Assembly: GCA_949825065.1 (NCBI GenBank)
Contig: OX463839.1
Location: forward strand, 25,120,212-25,184,211
DNA length: 64,000 bases
Reading direction: 5' to 3'
Source of the DNA: Odontocerum albicorne
Lineage: Eukaryota > Arthropoda > Insecta > Trichoptera > Odontoceridae
The position numbers and the translations under genes were made by a program. This document shows, one piece after another, positions 46,922-59,039 of this stretch (its first letter is position 1; the number at the start of each line of letters is the position of its first letter). The notes beneath the pieces are model-generated. The model was given only the letters and a program-made list of their open reading frames with translations. It had not been told where the DNA came from and did not search any database.

Positions 46922-47325
46922 TTAAGAACAAATGTTTGTTTCCATGTTTTCGTAGCCCGAAAAATCTGGATTGCTTGACAACTCCATGAATAGTTGAGAG
47001 AACTGACGTAGTTGTTCAGTTTCATCTTCAAGAAGAACAGTTCCTTTACGGCAGCAATATTTGAATGCACTGTCAGGAGATCTCTCAGTTGCAAAGTTGA
47101 GAGCTGAATGCATCGAGCTACAGTTATGAATTTTAACTCTGTTCCCGTTAAAGTTGACATGGTGGGCAATTTACTTCAAGCCTTCTCTCATAACGTTAGC
47201 GAAATACACCTATGCGCTGTGCTTCATCAGTACGATGCTCGTTGGCTTCCTCTCCAGTTTTTTGCTGTTGTTGCACTTGTCGAAAATCACACTTGCGTTG
47301 AGCTTCAGTACAACCGATTTTAAAT
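46922..47325 (-). pseudogene. Helitron-like helicase, N-terminal fragment
   Basis: Minus strand: an upstream Gln/Arg-rich segment (RKCDFRQVQQQQKTGEEANE), then NCPPCQL, and in another frame MHSALNFATERSPDSAFKYC followed by CRKGTVLL. The order of basic Q/R repeats, CxxC and F-CC-KGKV-L is that of the N-terminus of Helitron Rep/helicase proteins. The Rep catalytic HUH motif is not in this piece. It is short and frame-shifted, so the assignment is tentative. Confidence 0.4.
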
Positions 47326-47930
47326 AATTTGACAGATATATAAGAACAATTATAAGTATTATCTCTATAAATACAATAATTATTTTCCTTTTTGATTGCT
47401 CCTAAGAGCGTTATTAATTTATTAATGCATAAATTTTCAAAATGTTTTCTTTTGTTCCGACAAGATATTTTGAAAAATGGTTAACCTTCTCAGAAGTGGC
47501 TCTCGACAGTATAACATCTCGAGGCCGACATATCAAGCACATCAAGACAAGCTTTCTTCAACATTCAATCGCAATCTGTTATTATTACTATTCTATTATT
47601 TGTCCATATCGAATTATGGGTAGCTTTGAGACACGTAGGATGATGTATTTATTATGCAAAAGGTACACTACGTGTACCATGAATCAAAATAAATAGTACT
47701 TCACGATACTAATTCATCGATTTAGAAATATTATGGAACCAAAGTTAAAATATGACGACAAAAGTAAATAATATTGAAAACTGTAGATTTCAACAAAAAG
47801 TATTATGAAAACCGCATTACAATAGGATGACTTCGATGTGGATTTAATACACTTTTTAAACATTTTTAACTCGACAACTCGTCCAGTCCAGGCTTTGCAG
47901 CGCTTATGGAAGATAAGCGCCGCATAATCT
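47326..47930. other. Intergenic sequence
   Basis: No supportable gene. Confidence 0.3.
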
Positions 47931-48362
47931 GAACTACTCGCCCTCCTAATGGGAGGGTGTTGTGGAGTGAGTTCGGACCTTTTGGTGACTTCTCTCTTGA
48001 ATGTGTTTTATTTTTCTTTGCCTTAGAATGCGTGTGCGATGCGGGAAATATATTTTGCATGCTATTTTTTTTATCGATGAGCCTATTATTGTATTAAATG
48101 AATTTATTGTAATGATTGCTTTATTATTATCATTATTTTTTACATGTACATGTACTAAAAACATCTAATGTATTCGCGGCCGGGCTCGCCCTCTATTGGT
48201 TGGGATGTATCATCTCGACTGAGGGATATTATGAGCCCAGACCTTTTGATAGCTTCTCTCTTTAGGGTATATTGTACGACATTACCTTGAAATATACTCG
48301 TATAAGTAATTTCAGGATATATGTATATACTCGTACTATGTTGCTATCAATAAACTTATATT
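47931..48362 (+). repeat. Probable LINE 3' UTR remnants in two related blocks
   Basis: GGACCTTTTGGTGACTTCTC (47977) and AGACCTTTTGATAGCTTCTC (48239) are related, and an inverted CCCTCCTAATGGGAGGG hairpin precedes the first. The second ends in ACTATGTTGCTATCAATAAAC, the word also found in the 50-bp array at 48.8-49.07 kb. Confidence 0.4.
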
Positions 48363-48818
48363 TATTTATTTTTAATTAAGATAGTCGACTGCTGATGGAA
48401 GTTCTCTATGAAAAGTCTGCAATGCAGAGAGATCTCAGCGACTCCGTTTGAATGACGTATTTTATATTTTTTAGAAATCTTTATCAAAATGTATGATTAT
48501 TTATGAGCACTACACTACACACATACATTACACTCCACCTAAAGCCGAAAGTGTTATAATATCATATCGGAAGATCCACAAAAGGTTTCTTTATAATATG
48601 TCTTCCCTTGGTAAGATTTCTAAGGTTTTCTCATTATTTATTTTTTCTACAATAAATATACGCAGATGTGTGTAAGTATTCAATCCAAGGTTCGCAGCCG
48701 CCACCATCCTATTCAAACACACAACTTACTTTATTCTTAATATTTAATCTTTCAATAAGAGTGATTTCATAGCTTCTGTTTTTTAATGTATTCTCTGCAA
48801 TTTATGTGTTCTTGAAAT

Positions 48819-49068
48819 ATATCTAAATGTATTATGTATGTTACATACAATACTATGTTGCTATCAATATATCTAAATGTATTATGTATGTTACATACAA
48901 TACTATGTTGCTATCAATATATCTAAATGTATTATGTATGTTACATACAATACTATGTTGCTATCAATATATCTAAATGTATTATGTATGTTACATACAA
49001 TACTATGTTGCTATCAATATATCTAAATGTATTATGTATGTTACATACAATACTATGTTGCTATCAAT
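48819..49068. repeat. Five perfect tandem copies of a 50-bp unit
   Basis: Units start at 48819, 48869, 48919, 48969 and 49019 with no differences seen. Each contains TATGTTACATACA, a short inverted repeat, and CTATGTTGCTATCAAT. The array continues into AATAAACCTGTATTTATT, matching 48350. Confidence 0.97.
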
Positions 49069-49607
49069 AAACCTGTATTTATTTCGATTCCAGAGAGCCT
49101 TGAGAAGAGTCTGCACTCTAAACGATGCTAAAAATTGTCATTTTTATTATTATTGTATGTTAAACAAATCCAAATACTTTTAAATAGACGCTGATGAATG
49201 AGAGTGTTTTGCTCTTTATCGTCATCATTGGAGAGAGGTTGAGGTGCTCCAGATGGTAAAGATGGTCTATGATATTAACTTGTTAAGGAGGTTGAGAGGA
49301 AAAGTAAGTAACATACGTCCGATCAATTTCAGATAAAAAACCCCGAACTACATTGAAGCTGCACCGAATGTGTTCTACTATGCAGATCGAGGTTTGGTCT
49401 ACATAGTCACAGGAAAAAATGTCGTTCCGCACGACTACATGAGAATTAAAAGAAGTGCGGGGTTATCATCGTCTCTCGTAGCCATCAACAGTGACCGTCA
49501 TGAGATGAACTATTTAATATTTTATTTCCTATCACAATATGACAATAGGCAGAGTCCGGGTATTGACAGCGTTTCATTCAAATAATACATATGAAGTTGT
49601 GTAATAC

Positions 49608-50030
49608 AGGGTACAGCAGAAATACCTCCCGGATTTGCCACCGCAGCTGTTCAGGCTCTAGTGGTACGGGGTGGGGCGGAATTGTGTCCTTGAGTAGCGC
49701 ATACCTTACCATTTTAGTCGTCTTTATGGTATGGAGTGATGAGCGTTCGCAATTAAAACTTATTTTAAAAATATCGATTTTGTCATCGCAACGCAGCGAT
49801 TACTTCGTACGCACTTCAGGATAGGTCAAAACGCTAAAATTCCTGATTGAAAGATCACATTGTTTTGGCTGCAAATTTCAGAACCAAAGGTTTGGCTTTA
49901 AAACTAAACCGTGTGGTAGACCTCACAGCGTCCAAACACAATAAAACGTTCAAGCAGTGAGACATGTCGTTACCCAATCTCCACGAAGTTTAGCCCGTAA
50001 GCATGCTGTCGATATAGGCATGTTCTTTTC
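49608..50030 (+). pseudogene. DUF4817-type transposase, N-terminal fragment
   Basis: From ATG 49726: MVWSDER, then (frame-shifted) IATQR-DYFVRT, FGFKTKPCGRP, and PRSLARKHAVDIGM. This matches, from memory, the start of insect proteins with the DUF4817 helix-turn-helix (MVWS-E-RAFVVE ... ATQRAFR-HF ... KP-GRPRTVRT ... SPRRSARKHA-ALG-S). Those belong to a DDE transposon group. The upstream CAGGGTACAGCAGAAATACC (49608) resembles the terminal repeat of such elements. The DDE domain is absent and frames are broken. Confidence 0.55.
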
Positions 50031-50168
50031 CAAAAGGAAGACTGAGTGAAGAAAGTATCACGAAAGGAACATATTAAAGTGAGACACCGACGAAGAAGAA
50101 AACGTGATTAAACAATATTCCTACTAAAAATAGTGTCACAAATTATAAAATTAAAAAGTAAAATTGAA

Positions 50169-50190
50169 TATACGAGTATATACTCGTATA
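50169..50190. repeat. Perfect 22-bp palindrome built from TACGAGTA/TACTCGTA
   Basis: Contains both orientations of the over-represented octamer back to back. Confidence 0.9.
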
Positions 50191-50938
50191 TACGTGTGAG
50201 ATACGTTCCATATGCAAACGTGCATATATGATTATAGATTTCTATTTTCATCAACGATGGACATAAAAATGCCATATACTTTTTACGTCGTTAGTTAATA
50301 AAAAAAATAGAAAATGGCCAAGCGGAGTTGTGATTAATGTTCTCCAAGTACTAATTTACAGAGACTTCACACGATACTGATGTGTTGAAATATGACTGAT
50401 ACACGCATATGCATATTCACAATTCAAAACTAGACGCGTACATCATGAGAACTCGGATAATTATTGACGATCGCGGTCAACCATAAATAACGCCCTAGAT
50501 CCGCACCTAGCGCCGGTAGGCTAATCCGACTCGTGTCAAGTATGGTTTTTCCCCTTTTTTAATTCTATTAATATGCTAATAGATCACATTTCTAAAGTAG
50601 AAAATGGAATACTAAGAACAATGAGGACAATAAATATAGCGTCGTTTAAAAAGCAGAATCTCTTCTAGGGTGTTTTAAATCGGGAATCGAACCGATTCCT
50701 ATAAATATAATAAAAATATTACTAAAAATAAAATAACTCATCGTAAGTATGCGAAGGTGATGACTGCGACAATTAGATTGGGTACTTCACCGCTTCTGCA
50801 TATGTTGAGTAAAACATATTTGGTAAAACACAAAAACTTATTACTCTTGATAACAGAGATACGAACTACAAAGAACCTTTGGAAGATTGTTTCAATATGT
50901 ATTAGTTATGACAATATTTACCTATCATAACTCTAGAC

Positions 50939-51424
50939 CAGCGGTCGGTAACCTATTGGTATGCACTGAAGTGCTACTTTTAAGTATTGGGTACTCCGCT
51001 TGCCACTGACGGATCCAGAATTTTTCATCGTGGTGAGGTTGGGTGGGGTGGGGGGGGGAGGGGGGGTTAAGAAATCTTTAAGTTATTCATTATATAACTT
51101 CATTATAATTCAAAAAACTTATATGGCTCCATCCGCAATATAAATTGGAGGTCTTGTTTAAAATTAAAGCGAGATTTTACGTAACAAAAAATTTTGGATT
51201 TTCCCCCTCAAAATTTAATCAATGTAATGAAGAAAATGAGCCACGCAGCGAGAATCCCCAAAAACAAATAATTTTGTGTAAAAAAACGAGCCGTATTCAT
51301 AAGATTTTTTTTAATAAATTATTTTTATTAACGTACTGAAGAATTTCATTATTTGTCATTTTTCATGCTGTGCCACCGAAAAACTTTCCGCGTGCTACCT
51401 AGTGACACGCGTACCATAAAACTG
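50939..51424. mobile_element. hAT-like MITE, 486 bp, with 8-bp target duplication
   Basis: Flanked by perfect 8-bp direct repeats CTCTAGAC (50931-50938 and 51425-51432). The left end is CAGCGGTCGGTAACC, typical of hAT elements. The right end (complement) is CAGTTTTATGGTAC. Subterminal GGTATGCACTGAAGTGCTAC and GGTACGCG...GGTAGCACG are related. No transposase. Confidence 0.82.
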
Positions 51425-51432
51425 CTCTAGAC

Positions 51433-53851
51433 GTTAAAACTGAATTTTAATGACCTACAAAAAATAAAGAACGTAGTTGTTGAGAGATTTATTCGGGAAG
51501 ATTGAGTGCTGGTGAATACTGAACCCAGTAAATCGTTCTATCTTAGATCGAAGTAAACACTAGATCAAATACCAATACCACTGTACATACTTATAATATA
51601 CAATATCTTGATCTTGATATGCAGAAACAAGCTTTGGTGATATTTCGGTAGATCGCATATCAATCGGATGATAATTTGACAGTTTGCGATAGATGAACGA
51701 CTAAAACATCAAGTCACTTCCGTTAAAAAACATAATAAAAAGATCAGAACCAAGTCGATGTTGGTACATTCTGAAGATAAAAAAAATGTGTGCAAAGTAG
51801 GTGGACGAAAGAATAAACTCAAAAATATATTTATAGCAACATGGTTAAATTATCCAAATGGTCCAAACATTATACAAGGCACTCAAAAAACAAGCGCTCA
51901 CAAAGGATTTCATGCATTAGTTCTCACATTATGTGATTGCTCATTGAAACTCAGTGTAAATTAAGGACTAACCTGAGTTTACACCAATGTATGCATCATG
52001 TTAGTTTGACTATTCCGAACAGGGTCAGAATGATTACCTCATATTCAATTTTTATTCCTTTGTTATCTACTATGGTCAGAACAGACAAGCGTTCAAGATA
52101 TAATTTCTAATTTAAATATTACACTCACCGATCAATGTGAACACATTGGTATCTCCTGACCACAGAGTGACGCCCAAATTCAACCTCATCCTGAAAAATA
52201 ACATTATACTATAAATCATAACTTTTATAACATGTTAAAACATTAACTAATATAGTTGAAACTATTACTTCATAATTTGATAACATATTATCATAATTTG
52301 ATAACGGTGGTGGACAAGTTTTCAACTCGAATTTAATTTGTTTTTTTTTTTGCGAAATAACTTGTTAATTATAATATTTTTCCTTTTGCTGAATAACTAA
52401 GTAAGTTCTGATCGAATTACTTGATACATTAATATGAAATGCAATCATAATTATATGTTGCGTGTTTTTTATGTGCCTCGCAGAACTTTTAATTATTTTT
52501 AAGGCACGATGCGGAAGAATCAGTTCATATTTACGAAATAAGGTTTCTGACCAATAAGTTCGAGCAACCATGAAAAATTTGTTTGCACACGAATTAATTA
52601 CCTAAAATAAACCGCGATGCATAAAATGCGAGTAACACTTTTCATATCTACACCATTCATACTCATTATTACAGTTTGTTAACCAACTAGCAATTGAAAC
52701 ACAATGCACACACAATATGCTTCAAGAATTCATTTGATCTGAGCCAAATAGATTCCATGCAAAAATATATTTTCACATAATCATTGTTGCAACAACCTTG
52801 CCTTTATTAATTTAAATCACAATAGATAATTAATGCAGCATTTAATTAGATTAAAGAGGGGGTAAGTTAAAAATGGTGTTTTAACATGGTAACAAGTCGT
52901 AAAATAAAACAAATTTTAATAACCGCATGCTTTCAGCATATCTGCTTGTGACAAATTGTGGAAAGTTCTCAGAAATACTATTAAAAACGGTATGCGGAAT
53001 AAATTTCGTTGACTAATCTTCCTCGCTCCCATAATTACTAGGTTAAAAGTTTCAAAACTTCTGCTATCTTTTTCAGCCATAGTTTCAGCATTATTTCCAA
53101 GTTTATTCCGGGGAACAATGAATACATTCCCGGGAATAGTACACAAACGGTTTATCTAATACAAAAAATAATAATTAAGTAGGTCCTCATAAGAGCTTGT
53201 TATTTTTTAAATTTGTAAATAGCAACTTAAAAGCAACATAAAATAATAGTTGGAGCAAAAATTAGATTACATTAGGGAAATAAGAGATAATTATCTTTTA
53301 TGGTGTCGGCTTACCTTTTTTCATTAATATTTTTTTTTAAATGATTGTGTCCAAGGAGCATTCATAATAATTTATAGAGGTTTCATTGAAACAAATGGAA
53401 ATAAAGATTGCATGTATTATTTTCTATGTCTCTAAGTAAGTTTTGTGTTATTTCAAAATCCTAATCTAAACTCATAATCTTTAGTATGTTAATACACATA
53501 AATCTATCGTTGACTTGTCTCGTAAGGTCTTCTTTGAGATCAATGACAGCTTATAAAGCACAATTTCAACAAATAGGGGAGTTTTATTTATCGTCAGTAT
53601 TTACTTTGGTATTCTACAAGTCACGTCATACACCTCTCCTTTATTAGATGGCAAATATGTTACGTCGTTAGTATGCTGCGCCCAATATTAGAAAAAAAAC
53701 CACTTCGCGATTATTCTACACCTTAAAATAGTTTTACGCTGATCTGTCGGTATTATACGAGTATTAGGAAAGAAAAAATACCTTTTGATATCATTCAGTC
53801 TGCCTTGGCACTAAAATAATTGTTGTATGTTAAATCTCAATTATATATAAA
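51433..53851. other. AT-rich intergenic sequence
   Basis: No gene supported. Two minus ORFs (52365-52571, 52916-53146) lack recognisable motifs. A short direct repeat CATAATTTGATAAC occurs at about 52272 and 52292. Confidence 0.3.
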
Positions 53852-54058
53852 CGCCATCCGTGATCAAGTTGGCGAGACACCTCTCTTCCAGCCCGGAGGT
53901 TGTTGGTTCGATTCCCGTTGAAACCCAGTTTAAAAAATATTCCAGTCTGGCTTTAACTTAAGACCTCTTGAACACATTCATGGTTAATTGGAAAAGATTG
54001 TCATATGACAATAATTCGACCAGATTGCACTAAATACAACGAAAGTGTAATACAATAC
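53852..54058 (+). repeat. SINE family A, best full-length copy
   Basis: A box CGTGATCAAGTTGGCGAGAC, B box TTGTTGGTTCGATTCCC, body GGTTAATTGGAAAAGATTG, ATATGACAATAATTCGACCA, and terminal GAAAGTGTAATACAATA. Confidence 0.88.
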
Positions 54059-54469
54059 GAGCATATACTTTACATTGGTCCATTATCTGACAATTTAAGC
54101 ACACAAATATATCAATGTGATTTACAACTCTTACTTAAAATTAAATAATCTATTGAAGATCTTGAAATTCCAAAATACAAAGATAAAAGAACAATTTTAC
54201 TTTTTTCGCATACTCAACATTTTATTATAACATAATACCATATCGATACAAAAGACGAACAAAATATATACCTTAATCTTTGATGTGATAATAATTGTCG
54301 TTTTCTCCTTTTAGTAAATGCTCATTAAACGTTATGTATTTTTTTCCTTAAAAAAATAAATATTAAATAAATCGTTTCATAATTCATGGAAACTAAAAAC
54401 AGAAATTTCAACAAATATCGAATCATATTCGCCTACTCTTGTTTGCGTCAATTTCATCTCGAGAGCATT

Positions 54470-54780
54470 TATGTCATAATTATTATACTATCCACGACCT
54501 TGAAACGCGTCCTCCAGTTCTTCGGGCACATTGCAAAGCGAGACCAGAACAGCTTGGAGAGTTTTGCTTTATAGAAAATGTAGAGGTGAGCAGAGAGGGA
54601 GATTCCTTACAGACTGGCTAAATAGTGGTCGAGGCGCTACGGGCTGCGGTGTATCGCGAGAGACGGAGGGGAACAGTAAGGCGCATAGTAGAAGCAAGAA
54701 GAATAGAAGGTCACATCATCCCTCAGCAATGAAGACCTTGACAAGGAAGAAGAATTATATCAATATCCCCCGAGGTCCAG
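54470..54780 (+). pseudogene. LINE 3'-tail fragment (FFGH-type)
   Basis: TLKRVLQFFGHIAKRDQNSL, then a shifted GEQRGR-like basic segment. Same type as 22.5 and 26.9 kb. Decays after about 54700. Confidence 0.6.
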
Positions 54781-54839
54781 TTGATGACACTTGTCTTCGA
54801 TACAGGCTCGATCCCCATGATATAAAATAAAGTGTATCA

Positions 54840-56716
54840 ATCTGGTAAGAGGTCGTCTGATAACACTCGCACGCACAAGACAAATGCAAGTATTATTATC
54901 TTTCCCCATGAGGTTGATTTTTCAACACGTACGATGACGGACTGCGAGTAATCAAAAATGAATTAACGTAATCGTCTTATCTGCTGTAAAAACATGTATC
55001 TCGATTATCAATACACCACCAAAAACTTCGGACACTACACGACCGATCAGTTGGTGTAGAGAGAATTTGTGGGCTTCGTGTGCTCCAAAGTGGAAGTGTA
55101 AGCGATAGTTATTATATTACAAAGAAAATTATATTTATATTTTAAGAAATTTAGCTTTTTATATAATTAGCCATTAAAATTTATTCGTATAGCAAATGCC
55201 ACACGGATAAATTTTAATGTAATTCATAGATTTATCTTTAGCTCAAACTTATTTCATTTCGATTTAAACCCGATATATAAATATAATTCAATATTCCATA
55301 TACTTTATATTTTTGAGGATAAAAATACATATTATTGGTTGATTGCATGCAATCATTGTATAACATGATTTATAAGTCGACACCGACCGTACATGGAATA
55401 AATCATTTTAAGCGCATACCCTAAAAATGGTAGACTTTGGAAAATTGTAATAAGTTTTACTCATTAGTCTATTAATTTAAAATAAAATGTTTTAATGAAC
55501 TTATTAAGACTGGTTAAGATTTTTGACGAGACAATCGTACGCATAAGGTCCGGCTGTCTTCTTCGTACCTTACTTTTGATTCTCATAATAAATATGTAGG
55601 TAATTTAACACGTCAATGAATGTTAAGAAAATAAGTTTTTTAGGAATTATACAATAATTCACTGTGAATTTTAATTTCAAGCAGATAACTCAACGTTTTA
55701 AGCTGATCACAAAGCCCGTTCTCAGCCCAGCACATTCCAAAAAATTTATTTTCCAATTATGCCTAACAACTGTGAAAATCTCAAATCTATTAACATTTAT
55801 GTATGTTTGATATTGACAATACTTGTAACATGTAAAGCAATAATTTATAGACAGTAAATTTCAAACTTTTTATTATGATTATTTACAACAGAGCCATTCT
55901 TAATTCATTTGAAAATTGATAGTGGAATTTCCGAATGATTTTTTTGTCTACATTTTTGAGTAAAATGTGGTGAGTTTCGATTATTGATGTAGAGGAAAAA
56001 CACTAGATAATATAAAAAAATCAAAAATACAAATTAAACATGGTAATCGATGACCTGAAGTAGAAGGGGTTGGAAAAAAAGGATAATGGAAAACCAGGAA
56101 AAACACGATAAGGGAGATGTAATATATTTTAATTCGCTTGAAACATGTTAACGATGATGCGAGTCTTATATTGGTTATTCTTCGTCAATTAAGATAATAT
56201 TTTAAAGAAAATATCAATAAAAACATATTTTCTTTAATAACCGAACAAAGCTTTAGGAAAACACGTTTTTCTTTATAGATACAAAAAAGTTAAAAATCAA
56301 ACAATGACGGAGTCAAGTGTTATATTATTAGAAAAAAATTGTAGCAATTTTTATCGGATCTGAACCAATATTTTCTTAGATCTTACTCCATGCGAAGCGG
56401 TGACAAGAATAAGAGTGGAACTCCCTTTTTTTCAAACTACTAATTATTTTGATTACGTTATCTGTCAGTTAGATTCTCTAAGTAAGTGTCTTATTTATTA
56501 TCATCAACAAATATAAATCTTAAGAACCTCTATCTACACAATTAGCATAAGGTTATTTTATTTAAATAATCTCGTTAAAAAAAAGAAAAAAAAAGTATTT
56601 TGTTTAATTTATTAAAAAATTTGATCCATTTATTTAATTTATCAAAAATTTGGCCTTTAAATTTGTGGTACTCTATATTACAATATTTAACAATAAATTA
56701 CTTTGTTATTCCACTG
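54840..56716. other. AT-rich intergenic sequence
   Basis: No gene supported. A GC-richer but unrecognised segment lies at 54890-55100. Confidence 0.3.
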
Positions 56717-56857
56717 ATTACATTAATCCCCAGTACACGTTTCTACTTCCTATCCCAAGGCTTTCCTCAGGCGGAATGATCCTCCGCCTGTTCATTCCGC
56801 CTGAAGAGAGCCCCGGGATAGGAGGTAGAAACACGTGTAGTGAGAATTAATGTAATT
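56717..56857. repeat. 141-bp palindromic (foldback) element
   Basis: Arms (ATTACATTAAT ... ACACGTTTCTACTTCCTATCCC and the inverted copy) surround GGCGGAATGATCCTCCGCC. Each arm carries CTGA(A/G)GA and, about 25 bases on, GAAAC, but stem II pairing is poor. Confidence 0.85.
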
Positions 56858-56869
56858 AGAAATTCATTG

Positions 56870-58000
56870 TTAAATATTCCATTTATCTCATTTATTTTTC
56901 AAGACCTTATACAGTAAAGGTTTCCCTCATTCGTACAAGGAACGAATATAATTATCAATAAGTATAAAAAAAAAAACAAGTCATAATTTTAAGACATTCG
57001 ATACAATTCGTAATAAAAATGTACATGAATTAACACAAATTATAGCGTGCTATAAATAACATTAAAACAAATTATAGCGTGTTATAAATAACATTAAAAT
57101 GAAATTATTTGCAGGAGTATTCTAAATTTGAGTTTTTTTAACTATAATATATTACCCCATGGTAAACAAAAAAGTGAACACACGATCAAAGAGATCTTCC
57201 ACTCTATAGTGAGCTATAGTTAAGTATCCCCAGTAAAAAGGCACAAGGATCAAGTCAGGGAAAATAATCCATATTTTGTAGAGACAATGGAGAAATGCTT
57301 TCTGACCTTTTTCTAGCATAAGTGAAAACGTAATTCCTGCCGGCGCGGTCCATATTACTATATATGATAAAGCAATAGTCTAAAAGACTTCTGAATAAAG
57401 AGTTCTACAGTATTCAAAGAACCTATGTATCTGTGAATAGTTTGGTGGTACGAATTACAAATCAAAGCATCATACTTACTTCATTGCTGAATGATTTGAT
57501 TTACAAATCAAATGAAAGGTCGCCTTCAAATACGAGTATAACAGCCAAGTCCTTTGTTTTATCCGTCCTAGACAGTTGTTGACCATTCATAAGAAAACGA
57601 AGATAAGTGGTTCTTCGTGCTATTGTACTGAGGCTAGATTTTTTTTCATATAAACTGCTTTATAAATAGCAGAAAATAAACTAAATTGAATTTAATTAAA
57701 TAACGCAATATCAAAAGAGATAAATCATTGTTCCATGTAGTGACTCAATCTGGTTTATTTTTAAAATATATCGGGATATTGTTTTAAAAGTATGATATCA
57801 CTGCCTTTTAAAAATAATTAATAAATACAACGGTATTTATTAACAACTGTCACTCCAAAAGTGTTCAATAATAAATAATAAAGTCGGATGAAAGAAGGAC
57901 TTAAAAAACATTCCGAATCGAATGTGTACACCAAAATTCTTAGCGATACTAACCATTAGGTCTCCGACAACTTAATGCAATATTGAAAAATATTATTTAT
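56870..58000. other. AT-rich intergenic sequence
   Basis: Contains a small tandem repeat of AAATTATAGCGTG(C/T)TATAAATAACATTAAAA at about 57035-57100 (two copies). No gene. Confidence 0.4.
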
Positions 58001-58004
58001 TTTA

Positions 58005-58235
58005 CTAAGATTTAACTTAAACATCACTAAGATTTAACTTACGAATTATTTAACTTAAACATCTCACTCACTTATTTATTTCGCTAAGCAAAACAAAATA
58101 TGAATGATTTAACTTCAACATCTCACTTAGTTATTTATTTTACTACGAAAAACAAAATACGAATGATTTGACTAAAATATCTTAACACATTTATTTCACT
58201 AAGCAAAACAAAATACGAATGATTTAACTTAAACA
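58005..58235. repeat. Degenerate tandem array, ~60-66 bp period
   Basis: About three and a half copies of a unit containing GAATGATTTAACTTAAACAT, CTCACTTA, TTATTT and CTAAGCAAAACAAAATA. Confidence 0.85.
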
Positions 58236-58513
58236 TTAATTATGCAACGTCATACTTTAAAGTATATGGTTAAAATTGGGCAATAAGTTACTCGTAAATA
58301 ACCACAAAACTTGAACATACAATTATTTGACCAATGTGTTTGGCTGACGATGATTTATAGTGGCGAAACCTAGACGCTTACAGATAAATTTATGCATAAG
58401 ATGGAAGCACGGCATGCGATGGATCGTTCCATGCTATAGAAACCCCTAATGAAGAAATAACCTGTAGAACGAATGTCAGAGATACCACTATGAAGTTGGT
58501 ATTTGTGATATGA

Positions 58514-58615
58514 TGACCTCCGTGGCCCAGTTGACAAGATACTTATCTTCCAATCTGAGAGTTGCGAATTCGATTCACCTTGGTACCCAGATTTTTCATA
58601 AAAGATTTCCTCTAA
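58514..58615 (+). repeat. SINE family A, head half
   Basis: GACCTCCGTGGCCCAGTTGA (excellent A box), then GTTGCGAATTCGATTCACC. The copy stops before the body, which appears 300 bp later. Confidence 0.75.
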
Positions 58616-58924
58616 GCGAGTGAGATTTTGTAAGTAAAATATGTATGGAGGAGTGATTTTTTTTTTAATTTTAAAATTATCTGAAATATGTTTTTTTTAC
58701 CAAATTGTTAGTTTTCTACTAACAAATATTTTTCACAAATAAAAAACGTAATTGCGGCCGCCATATACAAAATAATTTAATAGATAAAAAAACATTTTAG
58801 CCATGTCCGTTTTATGAATAAATGCATGTATCGGGAATAAAAATATCGGACGTACCATGTACGTCCATACTCTCTTGAGGTAAAAATTCGCTCGCCGTAC
58901 GCCGTACGGCCATACTCGTTTAGA

Positions 58925-59030
58925 GGTTACAGCCTGTTCAACATCTTTCTGGTTGGCTGAAAAAGGTTGTCACGTGCAATAAACCCGCCAGATTGTTCTG
59001 TATACAAATAAAATGTAATACTATGCAATA
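58925..59030 (+). repeat. SINE family A, tail half
   Basis: CTGGTTGGCTGAAAAAGGTT, GTCACGTGCAATAAACCCGC, then ATGTAATACTATGCAATA. Probably the other half of the copy at 58514. Confidence 0.7.
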
Positions 59031-59039
59031 TAAAAGTGG

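Noticed and set aside
48819..49068. CRISPR-like array
   Set aside because: The five 50-bp units are identical and contiguous, with no variable spacers; this is a minisatellite in a eukaryotic genome.
52916..53146. Minus-strand 76-codon ORF
   Set aside because: Looks somewhat protein-like (FETFNLVIMGARKI), but I could not match it to any family and no splice sites support it.
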